This document shows, piece by piece, positions 37,754 to 49,766 of a stretch of 64,000 nucleotides of DNA (its first letter is position 1; every line of letters starts with the position of its first letter). The DNA is from Liolophura sinensis. Its lineage: Eukaryota > Mollusca > Polyplacophora > Chitonida > Chitonidae. The DNA is taken from positions 13,487,191 through 13,551,190 of the forward strand of contig NC_088300.1 of NCBI RefSeq assembly GCF_032854445.1, given 5' to 3'. Both the position numbers and the translations under genes were made by a program. The notes under the pieces were generated by a model. The model was not told where the DNA came from, searched no databases, and was given only the letters and a program-made list of their open reading frames with translations.

Positions 37754-40700
37754 GTAGGTGTATAAAGACTTGTAAAAGTCTAGTTATTTATTTTCATTCA
37801 GTCAGTATAAATTTTGTCTCTGTGACTCTAGCTGTTTTAATGTTTTCTTTCAAATTAGCTATAAATTATTCGTATGTTATATGGACTTACACACATGAAT
37901 GATGCATGTTGTATTGCATTATTTGGTGTGATAATGCCGTGTAAATACTTCGTGAAGGAACGGTTAACTCATAACCTAAAGTAGACACAATACTATTAAT
38001 GTTTTATTATGGTTTGCAAATTGGTAAATGATTGCGACTAGGTTGAACCTGGGCGCTGCGGTACACACGGTAATTGTAACACAAATGCGATCCTCTGCCC
38101 TTTTAGCCTCTGGGTAGAATAAGTGTAGAACGGTAGCGGATATTTCTGCTCCCTCAAGAAAGAGCTCGATCGCTACCGTAGTTCACAATTTCCTGGCCCC
38201 TCTTCTCTGTGATCCAGCTTCCTGGGCCAGGGCACCAATTCAATTCCAGGTTTATTTTGAAGACAACAATCCTCAATCAATACTCAGTACCCAGGAGGGA
38301 GACACAGAAACTGAAATAAACATCAAAACCTTGCGTGAATAATCCATAATTCTTCAATCATGGGAATTGAAAAAATCAAGAAAAAAATAAGAATAAATCA
38401 ATATAAAATATAAAACAGAATAATTTGTTTGAAGATACTGTGTAATGTGTCAACACTTGAGCAGCAAGTCACTAAGTGAAATTGTTGAATTGATGAGGAT
38501 TAAGCAACATTGTACCATTGTTGTTGTATATTGTCGTATTGATCAACCTTTTTCTTAAGTTAAGAAATTGATGGATAAGTAATTTTATTTTAGTTATCCG
38601 TACCAGACTCAAATTAAAAATAGACCTGTACTTTGTCGTTGTTAAGAGGTCGTCTGCAGGGTAATGTCTGACTTTATCAAGTGTAGGTTGTGTTAGTCGA
38701 GGACTGCATGCCAGGTAAGCGGATTGTACTTCTTGTATAAACGTTACCCTTCGAACTACATGCAGAAAAAGCCAAAATTTTGAAGAGTAAAAAATCGAGT
38801 TACACATTTTTTCAGATAAACCTGTATACTTTAGGCGATGTATTCAGTCCTATCAAATTTAAAATACCAAGAGTATATTTACTGATATTTTCTTTATCAT
38901 TTACTGCTGCTATAAACTACAAATCTAGTTTCAAATCACAGCTTTCATTATACATATGCAGGACAGAATTTTGGTTTGCGAATTTTGTTTCAGTATGACA
39001 CATGGTGGATAAGGACCAAAATTATGTTTAATTAATTAAGGCCACAAGAAAAATATAGATTTAAAAATGTGACCCATTATGAATTCTTGTAACACTCAAA
39101 AATACGTTGAAATAAATTAAAAAAAAAAACACACTCACCTATGTAGCTTTGTTTAATAGAAATAATAAATTGTAAGTTTTGCTTAATAAATTGTTAGTTT
39201 GCTTCCTAAAACACTAACAAGGCCTTTAACTGTTCAGGTTGAAAAATAATTCTGTCTATATCTTGTACATTGAAGCCTCGTGAATTTTTTCTCCCTCAGT
39301 TAGATCAAAAAATGTTTTCCTCTTCACGACTGATACGAAATTTTAAGAAATCACAATTTCTTAAAATTTTTTTTTTATTTTTAGCCCTTAGATGGCAGTT
39401 GTACCTGGACTACAACTTTGTCTCACGAATGGAAAAGAATATCCAGCCGTTTCTGATTCTTGATTTCCCTTGTAAAGTTTGTTCTAAATAGACCACGTGA
39501 TTTGAACTGTGAATTTTGGTTTTTGGAGGATTTTGCCCTTTTGTCAACAGAAAAATGTAATAAACACCGTCACTAAAATATTGTTGAAATTTCAGAGTCA
39601 TTCACTATTTTCCAGTAAACACATACGAGATATACAATGCAAGGATGAACCTATATTATTTAGCAATATTTATTGACAGACTGGAAGCGTGTTCAGTTTT
39701 CTCGAAACTATTAAGTGTATAGCTTGCATACATATGCGTTGATTAGAAACCAAAAAATCAAATACCACTTGTGGTCGTTTTTGAAACTTAAAACCGATGG
39801 TTGTTGCACATAGTAGACTTTTATACATATATATATATATCTTGAACAAAGATGTAATATAGATAAAGGAGCTATGTTTGACAATCATTTTATGGACATG
39901 TATCTCAGAGATATGTGAGGTACAGAATTTTCGAATCTTACACGACTATATCACAAAAAAAGAAGAGTGAATGCATGGTTTTTGTACACTTAATGTAATA
40001 CTGGATAGTAATGGATAACTCTACATTTCTCAACATACTATTTACCGGAGTCTCTAGTCTGTTGAAGCTATTGTAACGATTGCAGTTTTACAATCAATTA
40101 TAACCGCCATTATACGTAATGCACGACTTGGCATGAATGCGAACGACATTAAGCCAAATGACGAAAGGAACAATTTTTTGTGCAACATTTCTGGCTAACA
40201 TACACCGTGCTTAGGTTGTGTCCATTATAGCTTCATTTAATATTTATGGAACAAAAGTTACTTTATCGTTTTTCTCACGCAATTCGCCTGATGTTGTCTA
40301 TTGTCGACGTTTTAAGAGAAATGTATATCGTTTATCTGTGCATAGCGTATATATATGGAGCTTTTCAAGTTAGACTGTTGGCTCTGCATCGTCAGGAGGC
40401 CTACCGAGTGGGTCTGTTAATGAACGCTCAGAGATATGCCTGTGTCACCAAAGTGAAATCCCCCAAGGGTACAGGTCGTGAATACACGAGACAAAGTTAC
40501 TGTATCGAAAAAGAAGCGACTTGACAAAGTCTTGGGATAGTGTGTGTTTGGCAGAGGTGGGTGTTACTGTATAGTAGTTTGGGGGTCAGCGAGGGAGGGA
40601 CATTGCCGGTGGGCAGAGTGCTGACTTGAAACCTCCACCTGGGCATAGCTTCCCCGGCCCTGAGGACAGGTTATCACCCCGAGCCACACCATGTTTGTTC

Positions 40701-41559
40701 TGTCTAAATTGACATTTTTCTTGCCGTTTGCGAAGTGTTAAGTTCTAATGTTATTAGAGAAAGGTTTGTTTATCCCCGTTCTCGTAAGAACACAAGACAC
40801 ACGCTCTTGACATGGTAGCTCTGTCAAGGGCCGGGCTATGATTCTGCCCCTTTCCTCGCCAAATATCTCCTGTTTATTCGACTAAAGCCGGGTTTTAATC
40901 TTCCCCTAAGTGTTGACGCCTCACACCTGTCTCTCACATCGACCTACAAGGGGTCGGTACGATCTCAAGTGTGCGCCTTGCCCGTGGAAACGTCGAGACG
41001 TTCCCGTGTACGACAGTGGCAGTCAGGTCTAAGCGCCTGTCAAAAGTTTAATTTACATTGGTTTGAAGTACATTAAAGTGTAGCACTTCACCTAGCAGAT
41101 ACACGGGCTCTCGAGAAATTATTTGCACTGGAACTGTTCAACAATAGACAGAGCCTCTGGTAAAATAATTATTTTTCTTCTCCATGGTTATTCAGTAGGT
41201 CTTTTTGACCGTTAATAATGGAACAAGAATTCCTTGCAGTCACTAAATTTTAATTATTTTTATTCAGTGTACTGCATTTTGTTATACTAGATTTTGAGCT
41301 AAGACTGTTCTTAAGCTTTAAAGTTATCATTTATAAATGAAACCATCTTACAAGAAACATTTTTTTTTCAAAGGAAAGGAATATAAATGTTTACAAAAAT
41401 TATGTACCTAAGAAAACTTGATCAGTATCAGTGAAAAAATAGTCAGGCAACTTAGATATTATCAAATTTACGTTTGGAGAGAACTACACATTAAAATTCG
41501 TCCGGACATTTTTTATTTCCGTTCTCCCTCAAATTTGACGGGAGAACTGCAAGACACCG

Positions 41560-41780
41560 AAAACAAACAGCGACCCCTATCGGGATGAAGTTATTGTAGC
41601 TCAAAACGAACCATTGTTCCCATTGTAAGGACACATCTGATTGGATAAGAGGTCGGTTTTCGTGACCAGAGAGGACAGATGTAATGAGTCACGAGGAAAC
41701 AAAACTGGCCGTCACTCACACGGCCCTTGTGTTAGTTTCTCTGCCGGATAACTGTCAGTTTTCTGTTCAAATCGAGCTCA
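41560..41780. promoter_or_regulatory. Candidate intronic enhancer (Sox-like pair, AP-1 site)
   Basis: A unique, less AT-rich block in the Six3/6 intron. It contains ccattgttcccattgt (41611-41626), two directly repeated CATTGT Sox-type sites; a consensus AP-1 site TGAGTCA (41685-41691); and a GATTGG CCAAT-type site about 41637-41642. Motifs are visible; enhancer function is inference. Confidence 0.3.
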
Positions 41781-42594
41781 TGTCTTGCCAACCTCGTGGT
41801 CCGAAAAGCCGGTTGTAATCCTCTGAAGCCTTGTGCTCCCGCTACCGCGCCAATGCTCTTTGACGTCTGTCCTGTTACCAGTTCCCTCCCTCAGCTCACT
41901 GGTTATCTTCTAGCTACAGTTCAATTGTCCAGATAAAATAGCTTTGCCAGCCATTAAGGGTTTTCATCCAAGTTTTTTTTTCTCAGCAAACAACTGGTGC
42001 AGTTTGTTCCGTGTTAATTTGCAATATTCGATTCGTGCCAAAATGAGTTATGTTGTGATTTTTTTCACCCCTTTTCGTGCTCAAACGTCCTGTAGTCGTA
42101 GAGTTTAAGCCTGCTTGGTGCCAGCTATCAAGAATTCCAATTTTCTCGGAATTTATCGAATCGGAATTCTCCAAATTAGAAAAAAAATGTTTTGAATAAA
42201 CAAGCACGGTAGCATTTAACAAAAAAAAACCAAAAACATTTTATCCCCATTCCACTGAATAATAAGCACAAATGTGAGGAGAAAGTGCACCAGATTCGTT
42301 AACCGGTACAAAAAGATTAATTTTCTTTAATTTCATCCTCTTTTTACTGTATCCATTGAGGGTTTTTTTGTTTGCCGAAGTAGGAGCCTGTGGTAGGCAC
42401 ATGCATTAGACATGCATTAATATACAATGTATGTATGTCTGTATTTAGATCTTCTAAATTTATTTTTTCATGACATGAAATATTTTGGCACTAATAATTC
42501 AGTTTGTCGTTTCTTGTTTAGCCATTTGATACTACTGTGCATTTATTCCGCCTTTTATAACATCTTTTTGCCAGCACTTACCAGTGATTAGAGA

Positions 42595-42745
42595 CTGTAA
42601 AGAGGTAACTAATTCAATCAAGAGGCTATTAACTGTCGAGTAGAAAATCGCTCAGGGCTGGAAGTGGTTCAGGTGTAGTTGAACTCTAATTACCCTAACA
42701 GACCCATCTCCCTAATTGTTATCTAATCACCAGAAATTAAAGGGT
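42595..42745. promoter_or_regulatory. Candidate intronic regulatory block (homeodomain-like and E-box motifs)
   Basis: A unique block with TAATTA (42687-42692), TAATTG (42713-42718), TCTAATCA just after it, and CAGGTG (42670-42675), closely spaced. This density of homeodomain core sites in a stretch less AT-rich than its flanks suggests a conserved non-coding element, but that is inference. Confidence 0.28.
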
Positions 42746-43898
42746 AAATGAAAATTTGCACCTACGCGAGCGGCAAGTGTTTTATGAGATAGTAGATTGT
42801 CCTTCTCTTGGTGCATGGCTGGAGGCGACTTCCGCTGTTTCCAACGCCGATTCTTTTTTAATCATAAGGTGTGGAATCCCGAAAAGATTAGCTGATGTCA
42901 TTTTATCATGTAAATATGATTGTCTTTATGTCTCTGTCGTTTAGTTTAAGCGTGCGACTTTCGTCTATTATTGTTATTATTAAATAATTTAAAACAGAAA
43001 ACATGAATCACATTGCCTATCGTGTGCATTCATTCCACTTGATGGCCCGACTACTTCAAAGCGGCAACCTTAGTGTGTTAACATTAAATTCAGACAAACT
43101 AAGCATTGTATAATGCTGAATATGTGTTGAGTAAGCTATGCAATAGTAGAATCAAGCTAACACACTATACACACGTTTATATACCTGTCAGTGTATATGC
43201 AAAAGAGAAACATTTGAAGAAATCGTAGGTTTATGAAAAGGTGGATCTCTCGTTTGGTTGGGTAAAATTAACCATTATAGCTAAAAATAGATATTCGTTC
43301 TGTCATGCGTTGACCACGCCTCTCTCATTAGCATACTGAGATAATTAACCCAGTTTTCTCGCCCCCAGCGTGACGAGTGTAATTGTACTCATTTTTTTCT
43401 GCATTTTGTCCATGATTGTCTTAAATCTGTCACGTGATCTGGACTGTTTATGCATGGAGAGCACGCAGTACTTGCATATCTACTTGCAGATAGGTACTAA
43501 TATACAACAATACGTATAAAAATACACAGAACATTTTTTGTGATATTTTGACAATGTGGATGCATGTTCAGAAGGCATTTTCCACCGTTTATTTTTTAGT
43601 CAATTTCCTCTTCTGGCATTTTACTCATCTGTAGGCCTGCGTTTGAAAATTCTTTGGGATCGCCCATTTGCTTATGAAGGTGATTTTCACTGGGCCTTTT
43701 CAAGGTTATGCTTTGCTCTAAGCTGTCTCAGTTACATGCATTTTGAGTTCAGTAGTTCTTATAACGACATTAATTCAGTGATATGTTTGTAACGAGCTCA
43801 AGTGCACGACATGTAATGAATATAAAAAATGTTTGGCACGATTGCTTGTAAGTGCGTTAAATAGAGTGTTAAGGTGCCCACATTAAGGCTTATATATA

Positions 43899-43970
43899 AA
43901 GCTGTCGCCATCGTATAAGTGAAATATTTCTGAGTACGGCGTAAACACCCGTCAAAAAAATAAATACGTT
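43899..43970 (+). repeat. tRNA-derived SINE, 3' fragment inside Six3/6 intron
   Basis: ctgtcgccatcgtataagtg, aaatatttctgagtacggcg and an A-rich aaataaat tail identify the 55705-type family. It is in the same orientation as Six3/6, about 0.9 kb before exon 2. Confidence 0.85.
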
Positions 43971-44835
43971 TAAATCTTAGGGGTCCTATTGTATACACAT
44001 ATATTATATGTTTAACGCATCCTGAAAAATAGAGAAAATAAGCTATAATTATGAAAGTAAAATTTCCACAATCTTTCAGATGTTTGTTTCACAAGTGTTT
44101 TAAGCAAACCACTTGTCGTAGTTCATAAATACTATAATAAAACGTTTAACACACCGGATAAACACCAAATTTTTAAACATTTATTTAGAATTAGTAAATG
44201 TCAACTCAAAATGTAATCGTTTTACCTCAAAAATATATGCAAATATGAATCCATGTAGTCGGTATATTTTTTTTCGAAAGTATTTACTTCTGCAAAAAAT
44301 GCAGTATATAATGCAGATTAGAGAAACATGAGAACTTTCAAACTGCGGTTACTTATCTTAGCACCACTTAAAATTTGGGCGGAAGCATTTTATGATCAAT
44401 CATTTGAACTTTTTTGTGGTACTATACCGTTAACTCTGCAGAGCAAAGCTGTTGAAATTTAAAGCCGCAATATTAAAATATATTTTAAAATATGCTATAT
44501 ATTAGACAACGTGCACAACTGTCTTCGGTCAATATTCAGGTCATACCGAATTTTTAAATTTGGTAGTAGGTACTTACTTGACACGTGAAGGCCTGTTTAA
44601 CCATATGCTGTGTCGCTGTGAGGAGTTGATCTTTTGAGGTGCCTTCTAATAGCGTGACAGTGAGTCATAGCCAACTTTCACAAAACTTCCTAAAGCCAAT
44701 TTTTCATAACTTTTCTAGTAAATTGCGTCGCCTTATAGCAAGACCCCAGCATTATAAATAAACCCCACAGTTAAACTTTTCTTTATTAAAATCAGAAAAA
44801 CAGATTGTTTATGTTTTCATTTTTTTCTCTTACAG

Positions 44836-45115
44836 ATTGCACAATCGTCATCATCACTCAGAAGACAGGCTGGGTCGACTCGAATCCTCCAGCTCGTCTT
44901 CCTCCACACCGGAAGCTTCTACTTCCGGGGACGTCAAGGACCCCCTAGACTCTCCCCGCAGCGCCGACTCGCCTATTTCAGACTCGTACCTTGACGATGA
45001 CGACGATGACTTGGAACTTGACGCGGTATTGAATTCCCCCGGTACATCGTCGTCTTCACCCTCACCCCCGCCCATGTTGGGCCGCACCCAGCTAACCCAA
45101 CCCAGGCATACATGA
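44836..45115 (+). CDS. Six3/6: Six3/6 coding exon 2 (C-terminal tail and stop)
   Basis: The T-rich tract and CTTACAG at 44829-44835 form a good acceptor. Joining AG (end of exon 1) to A here restores Arg191 and continues as LHNRHHHSEDRLGRL, placing Arg-Leu directly after the homeodomain as in other Six3/6 proteins. The exon adds residues 192-283 and ends in TGA at 45113-45115; the joined coding length is 852 nt, exactly 284 codons. The tail has a seven-Ser run, SP/TP-rich stretches and a six-Asp acidic run (DSYLDDDDDD). It looks disordered and does not end in the SSDSEC-type terminus of vertebrate Six3/6. Its N-terminal TTG is internal, not a start. An alternative or further 3' exon cannot be excluded. 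Confidence 0.92.
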
Positions 45116-45910
45116 TGGTGTACAAGTCGCCAGAGTTCCATGGACACTTTACTTATCGTGCAGATGTGACTGACTGGTAGACCAACAATTCTTAGTGCTT
45201 TACAAATAATAACAAGTGACGGTGGCTAGTCTGCACAACTGCGCATGCACAACCGAAAGTTTGAACGTTGGCATTATTGCCTCCATTTATATGAAGATAA
45301 GAATTCTGGGTAAACTCATCGGGCGAGACTTTCGAGTAAGATATGACTCGATATATAGATATACATCCTAATGAGTTGTAAACTACTCAAGCATTGATCT
45401 ACAGGGTGAAAATGACATTTCTTTTAGAAGAGATCTCCCAAAGATCACATTCGAAGGAGAGTTTAGCCCTACGTCCAGTTTGAAAGCCCTCTATGCTGAA
45501 AGGATGGAAAGAAATTAACGTTTATTTGGTTCAAATAACCTAAGTGAAAAAATGCGTAAACTGTGAAATGTTAATATTAAAAGTTATAATATACATATAT
45601 TTGAGAGTTTTACATGAAGGGAGTTTTATTGGAAGAGATTAGGAGATATTTTAGTGGCAGACAGAATAGTGTTCATATCTACTGTGACCTATCTATGACG
45701 TATGTTCTATTCACGCTGATAATCCCGCATGGAGTGATTCAGTAAATCAATAGATGCTTGCTATGACTGTGAATGAATTATATGTGAAGTTGTTATACAT
45801 AAATTGCATTGTTTAAGTATAACGAAGCAGCAAATGTTATTGTACGTGTAAAGTTGGATATTTCCACATAATTTGAAACAAGACAATAAAAGTAACGTGT
45901 ACATTAATGT
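45116..45910 (+). other. Six3/6: Six3/6 3' untranslated region with polyadenylation signal
   Basis: AATAAA at 45885-45890, followed by a T-rich stretch near 45927-45940, is the first canonical signal I found after the stop; cleavage would fall about 10-30 nt later. The UTR is AT-rich and unique, with no repeat. The 3' end is predicted from this hexamer only, so longer isoforms are possible. Confidence 0.55.
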
Positions 45911-46070
45911 TTGATTGCTATACAGATTTTTTTCTCATTTAATGCATGACTCCCAAGTATATTGGGTTCAGCCATATTGCAGTCATACAAGTCGCTGGAT
46001 GTTATTTTACCAAGGTGCTACTTAACTTATGTGCAGGTAATAGGACTTGATTTCTTAGGGTATCAAACAA

Positions 46071-46319
46071 CACTCAAGCAGTTAGTCTGTTAATTTTAAC
46101 AGAAAGCCCGTTGTCGGAGTGATGCTAGAATGTAGTTTGTTATTTTAACATAATACTGTGTCGTATTCAACACAGTGTATTCCGTTAATCAAATAGAATC
46201 TCATTTTTAATCAATAGAATATGTATTAACAGAATAATCTGTTGCAATAGCAGAATGCATTCTAGCATCACTCAGTCAATAGACTTCATGTTAAAGTTAA
46301 CAGATTAATTTTCTGAGTG
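46071..46319. mobile_element. MITE-like element with 62-bp terminal inverted repeats
   Basis: The left arm (46071-46132, starting cactcaagca) and right arm (46258-46319, ending ttctgagtg) align as inverted copies over 62 bp without gaps, with 49 matches by my count. The innermost 16 bases, gagtgatgctagaatg and cattctagcatcactc, are perfect. The 125-bp interior is AT-rich and non-coding. No clear target-site duplication, so the superfamily is open. It lies about 180 bp past the Six3/6 polyadenylation signal. Confidence 0.7.
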
Positions 46320-46644
46320 AAGACCGTTTTGTTATATTGAATGGTATATTATCAACTCTTGAAATTCGTAATTTATTGAAAAAACATGTGGAGAACTAGT
46401 AATTTGGAATACCATCGAATCACGGTTGTGTATAAAAGTCTTATCTTACCTTCAAGGCTGAAGAAGATGCTAAACATATCCTTGTTTGTATGTTCAACTT
46501 TCTGACTGGTTGACGAATGATAGGGATATGCATGTATACGTACCCTCCACATATCAACAGAGGACCACAACGAAATCTTTTATTTATACTTAGAGAAATA
46601 AGAGGTTGAAGATAACGCAAAAAACTTTAATAAGTATTCGTTTG

Positions 46645-46770
46645 TTTGTGTATTGTTGCTTAACGCCTCATCCAATAAGCATTCACTTATACAACGGCGG
46701 CCTGCAGGGTTTATGTTTGTAGGAATCAGTAAACCGGCGTTTGTTGACTTGCAAAACGAACCAAGGAGAT
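46645..46770 (-). repeat. Diverged SINE-like fragment
   Basis: Plus strand reads tgtattgttgcttaacgcct, attcacttatacaacggcgg and cctgcagg. This parallels the ttttacgccgtactc ... cttatacgacggcggcc of the 4091 copy but with a different interior. Probably a relative of that family. Confidence 0.45.
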
Positions 46771-48559
46771 GTGGACCGGAATCTTCGACATCATTGGTCA
46801 GCCACCCCCACGCCACCATCCTGGTCTGTGTCGAGGGTCGGTGACTACACGGGTGTGGCGACACCGCCTGGTCTGTATGTTAAGTTTGGTATGTCGTTCC
46901 AGCCAGGCAACCAGGCAACTGGACTGGTATGCTACAAGTGTACGATGTCGTCACAAATTCAAAGAGTGATTTAGAAAGCAACGACAAACAATGGGCCATA
47001 TGTCAGTATGACACCTCCGGAGTTAATATTTCTCTGCTCATACCTTTTTGACCAAATATTCATATATCTTGAAGTAAGAAAAACACAAATCGTGAAGTCT
47101 TCGTCAAATGGCAGGCATAGTTTCTGCCTTATCCTGCTTGGAACAGTATAGTTTTCTTGGTCTTTAATTTAGATCGAAAGAAGTATACACCGCAATTTAG
47201 ATGAGCATTACTCCATGCAGTATTTCAAAACTTCGACTGAGCTTGAATTAGTTGGGGATTTTTTGAGTAACATATCACGAATACTGATATTCAGTTTTCT
47301 GAATTTTTTTAATAAACAATTTTTAAGTAATGCATTAAAATTTATATCTCACCATTTGTTATAGCGGAATTTGGCTTTCAGAAGAAAATGCGGATTGTTT
47401 TTTGACAAAACAACGGCCAGGCACTATACTGAAATCTGTCAGTTAAGTGATTAAGCTGTACGTAATTGTCTCTTATTCTGACAGATGATCTCCCTGTATA
47501 ACCTACTCAGAGGTCCTGCGGCTCTGTTGCTCAACGTAATTGGTCGACAGAGTTTGAATTTACAAAACTCCACCTAATTGGAGGAGACTGTCGCTGTGGA
47601 TTATCGTTGTCATGGGTGCGGCTGTCAACACAGCTGCATCGAATTTCATATTTACATATCTAGAGAATTTCAACACGTTTTTCTTTCTGCAACTTTGACA
47701 AATTGTAGACATTTGTTACACCCCAATTTAACGATAAAATTCCTAATTTTATAAACTTGATATAATAGCGGAGAGTAGATTTTATATACGTTGTCAGGTC
47801 TGCCTGCTGGGATTTAAATTATATTTAGAAAGTTTGAAAACAAGCTGAAGTATTTTGTCCCTCTGGCATGTATATCTCCGAGATGTTTAGATGAGATCAC
47901 TTTTTAGGGGTGCTTTCATTGAATGTGTGGAATTTGGTCGTCGTGATGACGCGCACGTAACGTTGTACCATCTCTGTGATAAACGGGCTCTGCGTGGTTT
48001 GTTAGATCTAACAGTTAATAGGAATGCAGCTATGCTTAGATTAACGGTAAAACAAAGTTTCAAAAGAATATATTCCTGCCAAACGAATGTCTCCGCGAAC
48101 ACAGACTGCATTCATGCGACTGTGGCTTGATTGTGTCATTCACAATGTCATTGAGCAGATATATTCTCCCCGTCGTACCGGATTACATGTCCCAGGTGTA
48201 TATTCGCTTATATTATTTTGCACGCCCAGTATTGATTAGCCCTAGCTCACCAGTTGTATCATGTAGGTTTCAAAGCCAGATAATTCATCTTCTCAGTAAT
48301 AATTAACAAACTTTGCAACTTTGCGTAATTCGATCTCACATAGATAAACGGTGTAATCTGTGACCGGTGAATTGAAACAGTGACTGGGTTGCACGGATGA
48401 TGATATCAATATAGGAAGTACATTGTGATGGGGGTACGCTGAAGCATTCTCTCGTATTCCAGTCATGTAAACAAACTGAAGCGCTGTCGTCAGCTTATCA
48501 CTATTGTCTTCACCTACCCAACAGGCCAGGGCTATTAATAAGTAACTTATACGGGCTCT

Positions 48560-48610
48560 TTGAGCGGGGGCCATTACGTCACGCAGGTGGCTAATTAATT
48601 ATTCCATCTC
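48560..48610. promoter_or_regulatory. Compact bZIP / E-box / homeodomain motif cluster
   Basis: Within 28 bp lie TTACGTCAC (48574-48582), CAGGTG (48584-48589) and TAATTAATTA (48592-48601). It sits about 3.4 kb downstream of the Six3/6 stop in unique sequence. The tight packing of three unlike motifs is what an enhancer core looks like; activity is inference. Confidence 0.3.
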
Positions 48611-49750
48611 TTGCTGGTTAGTGATCCAGGACAAAGTAGTCGACATCAACCAATGTGACCAATTCTCGCCAGACACGCCTTCTTTTGCCGTTGTCCTGAT
48701 CTTACACAGCGCATCAATTTGCACAATGGAACTTTCATTATCTTGTTTCAATCAGTCGAACAAGCCGCTTGTCCATCGAGAGCTCAGAGGTCGTCATTCG
48801 TGCTCGGCCACGGCACCATGGTCAAATTAACCCAACAAAGACCTTATAATCATTAGCCGCGTTTCTCTTTGGTACATCCGGGGCTTTTCTATGAATGAAC
48901 CAAATGATCAAATAGACGGGGACGATATCGGTTCCAGGGTTGGGCGATCATCGCCTCGGGGCCACCAAACTGCCCGGCTCGGCCGAGGGGCGGGCTAGGA
49001 GGCAGCTTCCCCCTTAGCATTCATCACCCTTTGACCACTAACCGAGACAACAGCCTCATACAAAGAGGTCCTGAACAGAAAAAGAGACTTTTTAATAAAC
49101 AGTGTACAAAACTTGTTAACGCCTTCTATATGGTGAGAAGCCTGGTTCCCCGCAGAGTTCCGTTGTTGTCGCTTCAATCGCTCAGCACTGCATTGCCACC
49201 GTCTTTGTTACTACGCTTCCCCCCCTCGATATTGCAACTGTTGCAAGATGGGAAAATATCACCGTCAGCAGCTTGCAGGTTTAACATGAGGCACAAAGCT
49301 CTCTGTCCATGTCTATTTCAATTGTGACAGTACGAGATAAATTCGTGAGACATGGCAAGAATGCTCCACAGGCTATTAGCCTGTATTACAGAGCAAGTGT
49401 TTATAATCATGTATAGCCAGCTGCATGGGCGCTTATGAACTTACATGTGTGTTTCGAGGTTGTAAATGTCCACTTTTCTGAAACATATGATTTTCAGTTC
49501 GTAAGTTAAGAAATATAGAATAAAAACTAAAGTATCAGGATCCGATTCCACAAATCGGACTTAAGTTAAATTTAAAATCTCTTCACAATGCTCAGTTTTT
49601 GGTTCTCGAAGTTGAAATTCAGACACACTTGTCTAAGATAACATTAATAAGGTGGACACAATTTTAATTTCTACAGGCAAAAAATAATCTTTAAGAGCGC
49701 ATTTCAAATTTTGACTTCAGTCAGAAATGTTCTTGTGGAATCGGCTGCAG

Positions 49751-49766
49751 ATCACGTGCACGTGAT
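49751..49766. promoter_or_regulatory. 16-bp perfect palindrome with two abutting CACGTG E-boxes
   Basis: atcacgtgcacgtgat equals its own reverse complement and contains CACGTG at 49753-49758 and again at 49759-49764. CACGTG is the Myc/Max/USF-type bHLH-zip site. No gene start is visible nearby. Confidence 0.4.

Larger units (their letters stand above)
37754..44835 (+). other. Six3/6: Six3/6 intron 1 (7,082 bp, phase 2)
   Basis: Donor GTAGGT at 37754 and acceptor CTTACAG ending at 44835. The position, just after the homeodomain, matches the single conserved intron of Six3/6 genes. Content: mostly AT-rich unique DNA; a hairpin-capable pair, cggtagcg at 38131-38138 and cgctaccg at 38171-38178; a short (TA)n near 39825-39840; a higher-GC stretch about 40380-41060; motif-rich blocks at 41560-41780 and 42595-42745; and one SINE fragment at 43899-43970. 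No second gene was recognised inside. Reading frames within it, for example 40246-40524, show no domain. Confidence 0.9.

Noticed and set aside
44854-45147. 97-residue minus-strand frame opposite Six3/6 exon 2
   Set aside because: Shadow of the Ser/Asp-rich exon on the other strand; no independent evidence.
49031-49327. 98-residue frame just after a GC box and palindrome, a possible promoter plus first exon
   Set aside because: The peptide is low-complexity Leu/Ser/Pro with no domain; a GC box alone is not enough.
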